Shown: positions 1 through 10,800 of the stretch, piece after piece
Layout of the letters: each line of letters opens with the position of its first letter
Numbering within the stretch: position 1 is the first letter of the stretch
Assembly (NCBI GenBank): GCA_951812925.1
Contig: OX638370.1
Location: 92,642,897 to 92,706,896, forward strand
Length of the DNA: 64,000 nucleotides
Direction: 5' to 3'
Origin: Calliopum simillimum
Taxonomy: Eukaryota; Arthropoda; Insecta; Diptera; Lauxaniidae
Position numbers and translations under genes: made by a program
The notes under the pieces: model-generated
Databases searched by the model: none
The model's input: the letters and a program-made list of their open reading frames with translations, nothing else
Told to the model about the DNA's origin: nothing

Positions 1-32
1 CGTACGCGGGTCGCCCCGTATAGACAGACTCT

Positions 33-214
33 ATTTTTAATATTAAATTCAGTGTTTGGTTGTCGCCATAAATAAGCTTTACCATTAAAAAAAAAGGAAT
101 AATTACAAGAATATGTGTTATAGTTCTTATTTAGCGACCAAAGAAATGTTTTTTGTGTGATTCCAATGACAGCTTGTTTGGGGAAAACCAAACACTCAAT
201 TTAATATTAAAAAT
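33..214. repeat. short TIR element (MITE-like)
   Basis: An inverted repeat of about 29 bp (33-61 against 186-214, one mismatch) starting ATTTTTAATATTAAATT brackets about 120 bp of non-coding DNA. No transposase is present. This is the structure of a small non-autonomous DNA element or hairpin repeat. I could not recognise a target-site duplication. Confidence 0.5.
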
Positions 215-1286
215 TTTCGTTCTACAGTGAACGTTTTGTAGTGCTTTGGGGCTATAATTCCATTGCAGGAGTCGCGATTTTAGTGTTCATCGAAGGTAAA
301 ATGGATGAGTTTGGTTACCTCAACATTTCGAAAGATAATGTTTAGCAAAACGCTTTACAAAATTTCTATAAATAAAAAATAAAGTTTTACGGGTAAAATA
401 AAGTTTTTTTTAACATAATATTTTACGTTTCACAAAATTTCAAACAACGGTAAACACAAACAGCTGATTTCCTTTTGGCTGTGTTTAAATAACACTTTGA
501 AGAGCTGCCAGCTTATTTTAAATATTAAATTTTGGGCAACAAATTTATGTTGAAATTGAAATTTATGTTGTCAATTTAAAAATAGCTGTGTCTTAGACGG
601 CAGCGTGTTAACATGTAGTTATCACTGTTCTTCTAAAACGAGTTTGTGATATCTCCTTCTTCTTATTTATTCTGCTTTTCGTTTCCGCACCACTTCCCTC
701 CGCGTGCCAAGACAATCGTTAAAATGTGGTTCCACTATGTAAAAATCGTATTAAACACAGCTAATATTTAGCTTATATTCAGTGTAGTACGGTTTAATAA
801 TTAAACGCGCAAATTTATCTGTGTTAAATTAACCACTTTAGTTGTTGCTTTCCCATACGTTTCTCAGAAAGTGCTTGGCTTAACACTGAAAACTGTCGTC
901 TAAAACACGGCTAATAGCGGTATCTTAAAAGTTGTAATGCCTTTATAGCCTGTTTCCACCGCCTGCTTGTTGTTTATTTTGAAATTAGTCAAAATATTCA
1001 ACCAAATGGCCGAAATGAATTCGTGCACAACTCCACAAAACCGTTCGTCAGAAGAATTTGAAGTTGCGAAGATGCGGAATGACTAGGTGCCACGCATTCT
1101 GATTTTTTCGATTTCATTTTCGAATCGGATTTGTTATCGTTAAATAGGATGGATTACAAATGACTCCTCGATTTTTAACGTTATAACATAGAACGAGAGA
1201 AAGTTTCTTTAAATGACAAAATATATTTTACATTATTGTATAACCAATAACTTTTTTTACAGCTTTTTATACATATTGGCTTAGCA
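215..1286. other. intergenic, nothing recognised
   Basis: AT-rich DNA with no open frame that looks coding, no RNA gene and no clear repeat boundary. Only scattered ATTTTAATATTAAATT-like words recall the repeat to its left. Confidence 0.4.
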
Positions 1287-1530
1287 ATGAACTCAAACCA
1301 AAAAAAAAGAAGAAAATTACCTAACGTTGAAACAGAAATGTCGAAATTCTATTTTTATGTAGGAAAAAGCATTGATTATTTGAAGATATATCACAAAAAA
1401 GATGATAAAGAGACTGCGGCTGAAGGAAATCTAGAAAATAAAAAAACTGACGAAATAAGTGATGATAAATTGTGCGACGCCAATCTTGTTTAAAATGATA
1501 AACTGTACGATTACTCTCCCGAAAACTGGG
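1287..1530 (+). pseudogene. short lysine-rich ORF, possibly a transposase N-terminus remnant
   Basis: A 68-codon frame begins with a basic stretch and ends at a stop. The same frame then continues for some twenty codons (a Tyr-Ser-Pro-Glu-Asn-Trp stretch is visible) before more stops. Basic N-termini followed by an xP-x-x-W motif occur before TTF-type zinc fingers of hAT-derived ZMYM1-like proteins, which is why I flag it. The similarity is weak, and a chance ORF in AT-rich DNA is about as likely. Confidence 0.18.
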
Positions 1531-1717
1531 ATAACGTCTGATGCATAAAAACGTTTTATTTCAGAAAAAGAGCCTCTTGTTAATTATGACTTTGCCAAAA
1601 TTTTGTATTAAGAATCGATTAACGGATATTTCCAAATCTATATTGAATGTATGGTACACAATTCTGGATCCAGAAAGATTGATAAACTGCGTTTATTTGA
1701 AACCATTCCAGTCTTTT

Positions 1718-1960
1718 GCAATAATCCATATTCCCTGGATTAAAATTTGTTGATCCGATTCTGAATCCAAATCTAAACGAGAAATCTGGTCAGAAATTTG
1801 GATCAGAATATGGATTCAGATAAATAAATAGATTGCGTCTTTTTTCATCCATTTCAATCCTTCGTAACAATCCATATTCCCTGGATTTAAATCTATTTAT
1901 CCGATTTTTAATCCATATCTATCCGAGAAATCTGCTTCACAAATCTGGATCAGAATGGAT
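1718..1960. repeat. two diverged direct repeats of about 95 bp
   Basis: The unit starting near AATCCATATTCCCTGGATT at about 1722 recurs at about 1869. Both continue through a GATCCGATT...GAGAAATCTG...GGATCAGAAT pattern. The blocks are non-coding and look like an old tandem duplication inside a repeat. Confidence 0.5.
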
Positions 1961-2261
1961 TGTTAAAATTTAAACCATTTTAATCCAGACGCGGCACAAG
2001 GGTTGAGTCTTTGGAGTTTAAGCTCTTCCAGCTGTCTTGTTTCTCAAAACAAATATATAGGGGCTTTATCAAATATAGAGGCTAATAACCAGAACAACTT
2101 CTCCAAGACATATTACAGCCAAGACAAAATCCTTATAAACTGTAAGGGTGGTGTCTTGGGCACTATAAGTTTGACTCGCATTGATAAATTGGAACAGCGA
2201 AGGTGCGTGAATTAGCTAGGAAGTAGTGCTAAACGAAGGGCATGAGTGTTTATAAGTGCAG

Positions 2262-2394
2262 TGTCACACGAAGGGCACGGACACGTAGGGCTCTACGAGT
2301 TTGTAGGCAAACGGAAGGAAATTAAAAGCACCACATCCCTCCGCTTGCCTACAAATTTGAAGTGCGCTACGTGCCCGTGCTCTTCGTGTGACTT
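2262..2394. repeat. long imperfect hairpin
   Basis: The left arm (GTGTCACACGAAGGGCACGG, then ACGTAG and TTGTAGGCAAACGGAGG-like sequence) is complementary to the right arm ending near 2394 (CCTCCGCTTGCCTACAAA ... CGTGCCCGTGCTCTTCGTG). The fold covers about 130 bp. It looks like a MITE or foldback remnant. The right arm is copied again near 3121-3179. Confidence 0.6.
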
Positions 2395-2600
2395 CATTTC
2401 ATTTCATTTATTTAATAAAAAAACGGTTTGTTAAAGAAAAATTGTTTGATATGTTTTTTAATTTTCGAATTATTTTATTTGAACATTCAGTGCAATAAGC
2501 TTACGTAACAGAAACGGTAGCCCTGGGATTATGGAAAAAATTGATATTGAAACCTGCCTGCACAAATATCGTAAATTTATATCGCCAACATTAAAATATA
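2308..2600. repeat. direct repeat, copy 1 of 2
   Basis: A block of about 290 bp starting CAAACGGAAGGAAATTAAAA recurs at 3095-3384 with few differences: a small indel after TTCGAATTAT and a C/T change near the end. The copies are about 790 bp apart in the same orientation. They are non-coding and contain the right arm of the adjacent hairpin. Confidence 0.75.
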
Positions 2601-3094
2601 AAAAAAAAATTTATCGTAAATATCGTAGGTAAAAAGAAACGTCAAAATTAGAGAAAATCAAATCAGAAGAAAGAAAAAATTTACCATTTATTGCTGCTGA
2701 AATTGACTTGAATTAAAATGGATAAAAATAAAATCAAATAAACGAAAAGTAAATAATTTTTGCACAACATAAATAAACAAAATAGAAACACAAACAGACA
2801 AAGGAAATAATATTTATCGAAAGTGTTCTGTGCGAGAGAGTTACGTGTGCGAAAAAATAATTTAATTGTGTTGGTGATGACGAAAGAATTAAATAGAATA
2901 CGACGAAAAATGTGAAGGTGAAGAAGTTGAGAAAAATCGACGAATTAAAATTGCAAAATCCTAAGAAAAAATTTTCAGCAAAAAAAAGTACATAAAATAT
3001 TAGGAAAATTTCAAATAAGTAGAAGAAAATTGGCAAATTACTAGCATTTTCTATGTTGTACGTGTGGTTGTGTTTTTATTATTTGCCACACAAA

Positions 3095-3384
3095 CAAACG
3101 GAAGGAAATTAAAAGCACCACATCCCTCCGCTTGCCTACAAATTTGAAGTGCGCTACGTGCCCGTGCTCTTCGTGTGACTTCATTTCATTTCATTTATTT
3201 AATAAAAAAACGGTTTGTTAAAGAAAAATTGTTTGATATGTTTTTTAATTTTCGAATTATATTTGAACATTCAGTGCAATAAGCTTACGTAACAGAAACG
3301 GTAGCCCTGGGATTATGGAAAAAATTGATATTGAAACCTGCCTGCACAAATATCGTAAATTTATATTGCCAACATTAAAATATA
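3095..3384. repeat. direct repeat, copy 2 of 2
   Basis: This is the second copy of the block at 2308-2600 and is nearly identical over its whole length. The high identity suggests a fairly recent local duplication or two insertions of one element. Confidence 0.75.
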
Positions 3385-3428
3385 CGAAAATGTCAATTTG
3401 AGTAACGAGTAACGATATTAACGAGTAC

Positions 3429-3468
3429 AAAACATACCGTGATGTTGATCAACATCACGGTATGTTTT
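3429..3468. repeat. perfect 40-bp palindrome
   Basis: AAAACATACCGTGATGTTGA is followed immediately by its exact reverse complement, centred on TTGATCAA at 3445-3452. The right arm is the start of two direct repeats of about 33 bp (TATGTTTTCTA...ACGAAAATCAC) that run to about 3530. It could extrude as a cruciform. No protein site is recognised. Confidence 0.85.
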
Positions 3469-3530
3469 CTACTTTTTAACGAAAATCACCATATGTTTTC
3501 TAATTTTTAACGAAAATCACGATATGTTGA

Positions 3531-5409
3531 AGAAGTTGAAGTTGGCGGCAGTTGCGAAGTTTTAGCACGTATCAGCTGTTTGGTTATTTGTTATTTGGAC
3601 TTTGTTTTACTTGAGAAATTCGTATTTCATTGATTTCATTATTACGCGTTGTTGTTGTTCGAAGTGGTAAACTTTTTTCGCCAAAGTGTGATGTCAGATG
3701 AATTTCGCTCGGTATGACAAAAGGGTGGTTTACGGTCTAAATAAAAAAAAAATCACATTTGTGTAGAAAAAAAAAAAAAAAAAAAAACAAAATTAATTGC
3801 AATTATCTACGTAATCAACTTGCAAATTCGTCAATTTGTTAGTAAAATCTATTGTTATTTTCGCTTAGACAGAGCAATTCAAAGTGAACGTGGTGGTTTA
3901 AAAACAGCAACGCATTAAGTGGACACAAACATCGCTGTGCTTCGTACACGGAGCACCCTGAATTCGCGGAACGTTGCTGGAATATGATGAGAACGAAGAC
4001 GTCACAGAATATAATGTAAAATTGGAAATTGGCTAAAATCAATTAGATCTGCAAAAACAAATTAGAAACAGGCGAAGTAGAAGCAGCAAAACAGAGAAAA
4101 AAAGTATAAAAAGAAACTTTAATTTAATTTATGCAAATTTATTTTATTTTATTTGACTTTATTTATACTTTAGATTAGTGTGAGTTAAATGTCACACGAG
4201 TTGAGCAAAATTACAAAAACAACAAACTAAACTATAATTAATGTCCATTCATCCATCCATTCATTCCGTAAGGAAGCAAAAATGGGTAACTACGTATCAG
4301 TCGCTGTCAGCTGCTGAAGCAACTGTCTATGTTCCTCCCCCTTCCACTGTGTGTACAAACAATATACAAATTTCTGGCGCCTTAGTGTCTATTTTTATAT
4401 ATGCTGGAATAAAGCAAAAAATCACTGACACCGTGGCAGGAGCAGCCGCTACTGTGCCATCACATTAAAAGGCAAAATACTTCTGCCAGTTTTCTTTGTT
4501 GGCGCGAGTGTGGCGGTTGTTTTCTATTGAGATTTTTCATTAATTTTTTCTCAAATTGATATTACCTCATATTTTTAGCTGAATTTTTTTATTTTTACAG
4601 AAACACTTAAACGATAATTTATTGCATTTTACGAAAAATACGTTTTTTAGGCTTCAAATAAATGCTAAATTGTTAAGATTTTTCTTTTTTCTTAAAGTGA
4701 TGTTTTTTTTTTTTGTATTCAAAAATATCGCCAAGTCTCATACTTTCGATGCAATGCTGGATAGTACTTTGAAATAGAAATTACGTAATAAAATCACACT
4801 CTAAACCCCCCAAAAAATTGAAGTTGATCACCACACAAAGTCAAAAGTACAAAAGCATCATGGACAAAAGGACAAAAGCATCATATTTCTTAGTAAACAT
4901 ATTTACCATATTGGTACAGACAATTAGCACAGTAGGAAAGAACAAAACTGTCGTCGCTCGTGCAGCAAATGAGCATGGCGTGGCTTACTGAATAATTAAG
5001 GGCCAGTAATTTGTAGCTAACGAGATGAAAACAATAGAACGAGACAATGAAAGTTCCCAATATGCTGCCGTTCATACTTCCAATTATCTCATCATTGAAA
5101 GTCAAATATTATGACGTACAAAATTTTGTGTGTACATAAGTAGTTTAAAAAAGGAGTTAAGTGAACTACTGTCAAACTGAGATATGTATGTTCGGGTATA
5201 AAGATGCTGGTGTCGACAAACACGAACCCACCAAAAATCTAAGTTTCTACAGTGATTCCTATCGAAGATATAAAATAAAAGAGCATGAGTAGTCAAAGCA
5301 TGGAATAATGTAATTGGGACATATTCACATTTACACAGTAAAAAGTAGCTGATGTAATAAGCAAAAAACCTTTCATTCCAAAAGATTGATTGACCCAAGT
5401 TTTTAAAAA
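3531..5409. other. 5'-flanking DNA of the dopey gene, unassigned
   Basis: No convincing coding frame was seen. The stretch lies upstream of the first recognised dopey coding exon and could hold its promoter and untranslated first exon (for example around 3.5-4.1 kb, which is less AT-rich), but I could not place a transcription start or a splice donor. A homopolymer A run lies at about 3770-3787. Confidence 0.3.
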
Positions 5410-5884
5410 GGCTTCCACTTACTGTTCTCAGTGACTGACAGACATTTTTTTGAAGCTTTTGCTTATATGGGAGGTGCCACGCCATCTTGTCCGAGGTCGC
5501 ATAGTTTTTGCTCAGTGCTTGCGCTTGCCGTCCTTAGTTTTTATGTGTATTTTGCATTGTCGATAAAAATACTCCTGAAATTGCATTTTGAATATATTTT
5601 TTGTATGGGCGGTAGGCGTGTCCGTTGACCGATTTCGCTCATTTTCAATAAGTCGAGCTAACTTTGACGACGGAGGCAGTGTACCAAATTTCATCCAATT
5701 ATCTTTCTCTCAAAAAATACTAAAATTATTTCAACGGACAGACAGATAAAAAGACAGACATGTCTTTTTCGACTCAAGAGGTGACGCTGATCAAGAATAT
5801 ATTTACTTTTCCATGCCTGCCACGTGTCATTCTCCGCGTTACAAACGGTAGGACAAAGTGAATATGCCCTGGGTGTAAGGTATA
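5410..5884 (-). mobile_element. INE-1/DINE-1 Helentron-type element (HINE), truncated
   Basis: Read on the minus strand, this copy starts at 5884 with a variant of the family 5' terminus. It continues through the TATATTCTTGATCAGCGTCA block and a degenerate GTCTGTC microsatellite, then the body word GCGTGGCACCTCCCATAT near 5460. The 3' hairpin and CTAG end are missing, so the copy is truncated at its left edge, and the left limit given is approximate. It is more diverged than the copies further right. It is non-coding. Confidence 0.75.
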
Positions 5885-7571
5885 CAAAAATGTCTACTAT
5901 ATCCAGTGGATACTTTTTAAAAAGGAGTTTCTTCCAATGCCAACAATGCTTAGCTCCTATTTAGCTTAACTTAAAGGTAACTTTAAATTTCCAAATAAAT
6001 CAACAGTAAATATACAGAAAATAAATCGCCCAATCGATCAATAAAAATAGACTACACTCTGATGCCTAGCAATACAATATCGTCCCCAATGGCGAATATC
6101 CGCACAAAGCAGAAGTTGAATGAGACAGCTGCCGAGAGGTTTAATGTGCATTCTGCATTCTCACTCAGCTTACAAAATAATTAACGAGGAGGACGCAAAT
6201 GAATGCATTTCAACAAACTCCGAATGTGACGCGCCTTGACAAAAGACACCTTATCAGTGTTAAAATTTGAGATACCCTTAAATAAATAATAATACCTAGA
6301 AGAGAACGCAGTAAAAATCGCTCAAACATGTCTTAAATTGGCGCTGTTATGGCATTTTTTATTCTGTAGCTAAAAAAAAAAATAACTCAGTTTAAAGTTC
6401 GGAATTGTTCGGGTTTTGACCTTAACTTATGTTTTGTCCAGTACTGAAAAATTTTACTCTGACAACACGATCCATCACATATGATGTTACAATATCTTCC
6501 CAATTGTCTAGCCTATTCGGTAGACTAATCTAACAGATTTCGATTGAACTGTGGAAAAAAAAGCAAAACTAAGTCATCTGCCTAGTTCGTAGATTCAAGC
6601 TAAGGATTTAACTCAATGGTAACATATATTGCATTGATCAAGTACTATAGAAAATGTTAAACATTTAAGCGGAATCATTGAAATCTCCGAATTAATTTCC
6701 TCTTATGGAAATTATACAAAAGTTGTGATTTTGGTACCCACCCCCAGAATTTTTGTGAAATTTTTCATTGAAGGAGCTCGATCGAGTCAAAAAGATATGA
6801 TGTGGCTTAAATTAAAACTTTTGCCCATATAACAATTCAACGTGAAAATTAACATTCTAAAGCCGGTAGACGTGGAGTATACATAAAAAAGTTAATTAAG
6901 TTGTGATTTTAACGCCAATATTTAGACAAATTTAGATGAAAAATATCTAGATAGCGTGCTGAATGAGAGGCCTTCCGCGACTGTGAATTCTTGCACTTGA
7001 TGTATTAAATAGGGCCATTACAAGAACAAATATAACTTTTTATAGAAATCAGAACAGTAGACATGAAAAGAGACTAGTTAGTCGCACTTACATTTTAAAG
7101 GAATAATGTCTTTGTCTTTTCTGTAAACTATATTAACATTTTTTTGTTTTTGTTCAGCTAATATTAATTTTTCCATAAAACAACACATCGCTTTAAACAA
7201 TAACGAAAAAAAGAAAAGAAAAAAAAACGTGATTCAAATGGCTCACGGCAGCAGCGTCTCGATTCAATGACAATAGATTTTAAATTGTATTTAAATTTAA
7301 ATTGGTTTTTGTGTTTTGCACAGGGCCAACAGTTCATTGAATGACTGACTATAAACACACAAAAATACAAGACTAACGCGCAGACGACACTTTGTCTGCA
7401 TGTCTTTTCACCTTCCCACATGTTTCACTACTCTTGGGCCACAATTACGTACGTTTGTTGTTAAAATAGAAATATTCAATATTTTTATTATTAATTTTTA
7501 TCTTTAAATAGAAAATAATTAGAATACAAATTATTTCAAATTATTTAATGTTGGTTTTCTTTCTCTTGCAG
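5885..7571. other. intergenic or 5' intron of dopey, nothing recognised
   Basis: AT-rich sequence without a credible coding frame. It ends in a pyrimidine-rich tract and TTGCAG acceptor at 7566-7571, so at least its right part should be intron if the first coding exon is spliced to an upstream leader. Confidence 0.35.
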
Positions 7572-7828
7572 GTGCGCTCAAAACTGCACTTATAAAACAT
7601 ACATCTTCCGAAGACAATACATACTCCACACTCGGCGAAAGCGACAGAGAAAGAGAAAGGGAAAAGGACGACAGCATGGAGTCTGCGGATGCTTTAATGG
7701 AGGAAAAAAAGCTAATGTCAGAGGCGAAATATCGCAACTACATGTCCAATATTGATAAGGCATTGCGTAACTTTGAATATTCAAGCGAATGGGCGGATTT
7801 AATATCAGCATTGGGTAAACTAAGCAAG
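7572..7828 (+). CDS. dopey: dopey exon 1 (first recognised coding exon)
   Basis: Acceptor TTGCAG ends at 7571 and donor GT is at 7829. The frame is open from the acceptor onwards, so the exon contributes 104 nt upstream of the chosen ATG at 7676. That part reads as a Glu/Arg/Asp-rich stretch of low complexity. Residues 1-51 from ATG 7676 hold the most conserved N-terminal helix of the family. An upstream exon must exist; whether it is coding is open. Confidence 0.88.
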
Positions 7829-10800
7829 GTACAATATATATAATAATACAATAACTACATTCATTCACTTTATATAACCCACTTTTCGGTGCCATTTTCA
7901 AGTTTTAATTTTTAACAAATTAACATCAATCAAAAATGGTTATTTTTTATTTTTAAGCTGTTGTTCTTTTCGTTTGTTATCTTCTCTTATTTTGCTTACT
8001 TTACTCGCATTACCTTACGATATTGTTATGCTATAAAGCGTAAATGAAGTTTCCTCCATTGTATTGGCTTATGGTGACTGGCATTGATGTTTTTTGTTTT
8101 TTTCCTATACTGTTGTTTTCAGTGATGATGACTAACCTTAGCACTCTTGAGCTTTAGATTGTTGTATTTTTTCTGCACATACTTCTTTGTTAAATGTTAT
8201 CAGAAAATATTGAACAAATATTTGACATTCATGTTTCATTCGCTCTTTTTAAGCGTTTTATTTGGGATCTTTTCATACATTCCATTTTGTCGGTTGGCTT
8301 TTGCTGACTAATTTGCAAAATTTCTGTAGCCCTTTTTTTGCAATAAAATTTATCGTGTTTGCTGTAGTTCATACAAAGTTGATTGTTGTTCGTTGATTAA
8401 CTGTTACTCGGCTATGGATAGTTTTTTTTCACTCCCACTTTATTTATGAAATAATGTGCGCTTTTATTTATAATAAATTTGAGATAAGAAAATACAAAAA
8501 AAGAAAATACGCAGATTTTCTATTGTAAAAACGACAAAAAATCCCCAAGAACTTAATTTTTTTTATTCATAATTATTTGTCTTATGAATATGAGAATTTC
8601 CTCGTGTACGTATTATCTGGGATTTTTAATTTCATTGGAATGAAGTCTAGGGGAAAAACAAGCAGACTTCTGATTGCCTTTATCAATGTATAAATAAGTA
8701 TTTATCAACGGCAATATCTGACTACATACCTACTTACATATGTTTGCATGTAATACGAAATTTTATGCGTCGATTCTTATAACCATATAAAAATGCAGTC
8801 AAATTCGTCACAATTTCTTACACTCTATTTTAACGTATTAGTGCCGGTTTTAGACACTAGAACATGAGATACAAATTGCTATATATAAATTATTTGCTTA
8901 TAATATTGTTTCCAATTCTAAATGTTGCGATTAAATTTTATTCGTTCCTATACATATTTTGTTACATTTTTTTCTTTTTTCTAAGAAAATCGTTTCTGAG
9001 ATAGAAATGAATTGTTTCTAGTTAATCTCATTATAATATTCACAGTTCTATTATAAATCGATCAACAGTCAAAGTAGGTACCAGCAATGAATTGTTCGTA
9101 CTAACTAAAATCAGAAAAAATCAAAACGCAAAAATCGGCGAAGGCTGAAGACACCGCTTTCTTCAACTTTAAGCAATGGTATCTTAAAGGGTACATTTGT
9201 CTTATCAAAAGTTCATTCCTATTTTGTTTTTGTATGCCTATTTAATCAGCGCCTAAAAACATATATAGAATGCTTGGTAGCAGTTTAAGCTTAAAGAAGG
9301 TTCGTGTAGTGACTAAGCACTGAAGTTAAAAGACACAGCGCCATCTCAGTGTTTAATAAAAACTACTAAAATCATCGTCATTGGCCCTATGCTCCTCCTA
9401 GGAGTTAAAGGAGAATACATACATACATACTAAAATCATCGACAAACGTTCAAACAAACAGGGTTGTCAACTTTAAAATTTGAAAAAAACACTTTTTTCC
9501 AAAAAAAAGCACTTAATTGTGTTTTACTAGCATGATGCACCAGAAAAAAGCACTAGGCTAAAAATTGTATTGGTAATTATTTCAAAAAAGCACCAGATCT
9601 AGTGCGAAAACCACTAAGTTGACAACACTGCACATAAACATGAGCTCTACGTCCAAGTCTAATCAGTTTTTAAGTGCAGGGAAATAAGGCAAAATTATGT
9701 AATTTTGTTGAACAAGTACTGATTCTGATCCGACATGGCTCGTTTGTTAGTAATTGAACTTAGAAAAAAACCTGAAATTTAGATTTATGCAGTTTTTTTT
9801 TAAGTAAAAACAATTCTAAACAAAAATAGTAGTTTTTGATGTACTTGACAACGATGGATCCGAATCTGGCATCAAAATCACTATATTTTGTATGGTTTCC
9901 GAGATATCTTACCCCAAAAACACAATTTTTGAGGTTGTACAGAAGACGCAAGCAATTGTTTTGCTCTTTTCTACTAAATGCATCGCTTAGTACTATTCTT
10001 CGTCTTCAAAATAAGCTATAAATCGGTCTTGTATAATTTTGTCTTAAAAAGTTATGACCACTTTAAAATGATACATGAAAGTTAAAAATCGTATGTAGAC
10101 TCTCATATGATTTTCTCTCCAAAGTCTATTAATTTACTGCCAAAAATAATGTATTTTCCTTCCTTTGTGAGTAGAATCATCGATATAAGAAATCCATTTA
10201 TTAACTTCCATAAATTTTAGCTTTTTCTGTGGATTTCTTAAAGTAAACTTGGATATCTAATGTTTCGATCGTCTTTGAAATTAAATGTCTTATTGCGATT
10301 GGAACGACTTTTATATCGTGTTTGACATTGAGAAAAAGCACTACAAACGCATTGATTACTAAACCAGTTTTTTCGCTTTTAAAAACACACATCTAGTGTC
10401 AAAGTCAAATGGAAAATTGGAGAAATATCGGAAGAAAAAACCATTCCTGCTGGAAATTAAAATATCATTCATAAAATATTCACGATTGCAAATGCTCCCC
10501 CTCGAAAAGGAATTTCCCTATGCAATAAGTTAGGGTAATATTTGGCCACGAAACTTGATATGGTTATTAAAATTAATAGTCTGTATCTTTAAAAACCTTT
10601 TTGAATTATATTTTCTCCGAAATATTCTAACCTATAAAATTGAAAAAGTGCAAAACCACTGTTTTTCATTCGTTCAGTTTACGATTTTCAGTTTGATTGC
10701 ACTGAAAAAAAAGTTAGATATTATTTGACTAGATTGCTGATAAGCAGGGCTCGGATTTTGATGCCCTTAAAAACATCGAAAAATGACCGAAAAAAAAAAT

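Noticed and set aside
2734..3036. 100-codon minus-strand ORF rich in Phe
   Set aside because: AT-rich low-complexity translation in intergenic repeats; no domain, no paralogue, no promoter.
5102..5628. ORFs on both strands around the truncated DINE-1
   Set aside because: They overlap each other and the repeat; translations of DINE-1 body recur with every copy and are not genes.
7531..7901. Two minus-strand ORFs with Ser/Leu runs
   Set aside because: They are antisense shadows of dopey exon 1, whose plus-strand product is clearly conserved.
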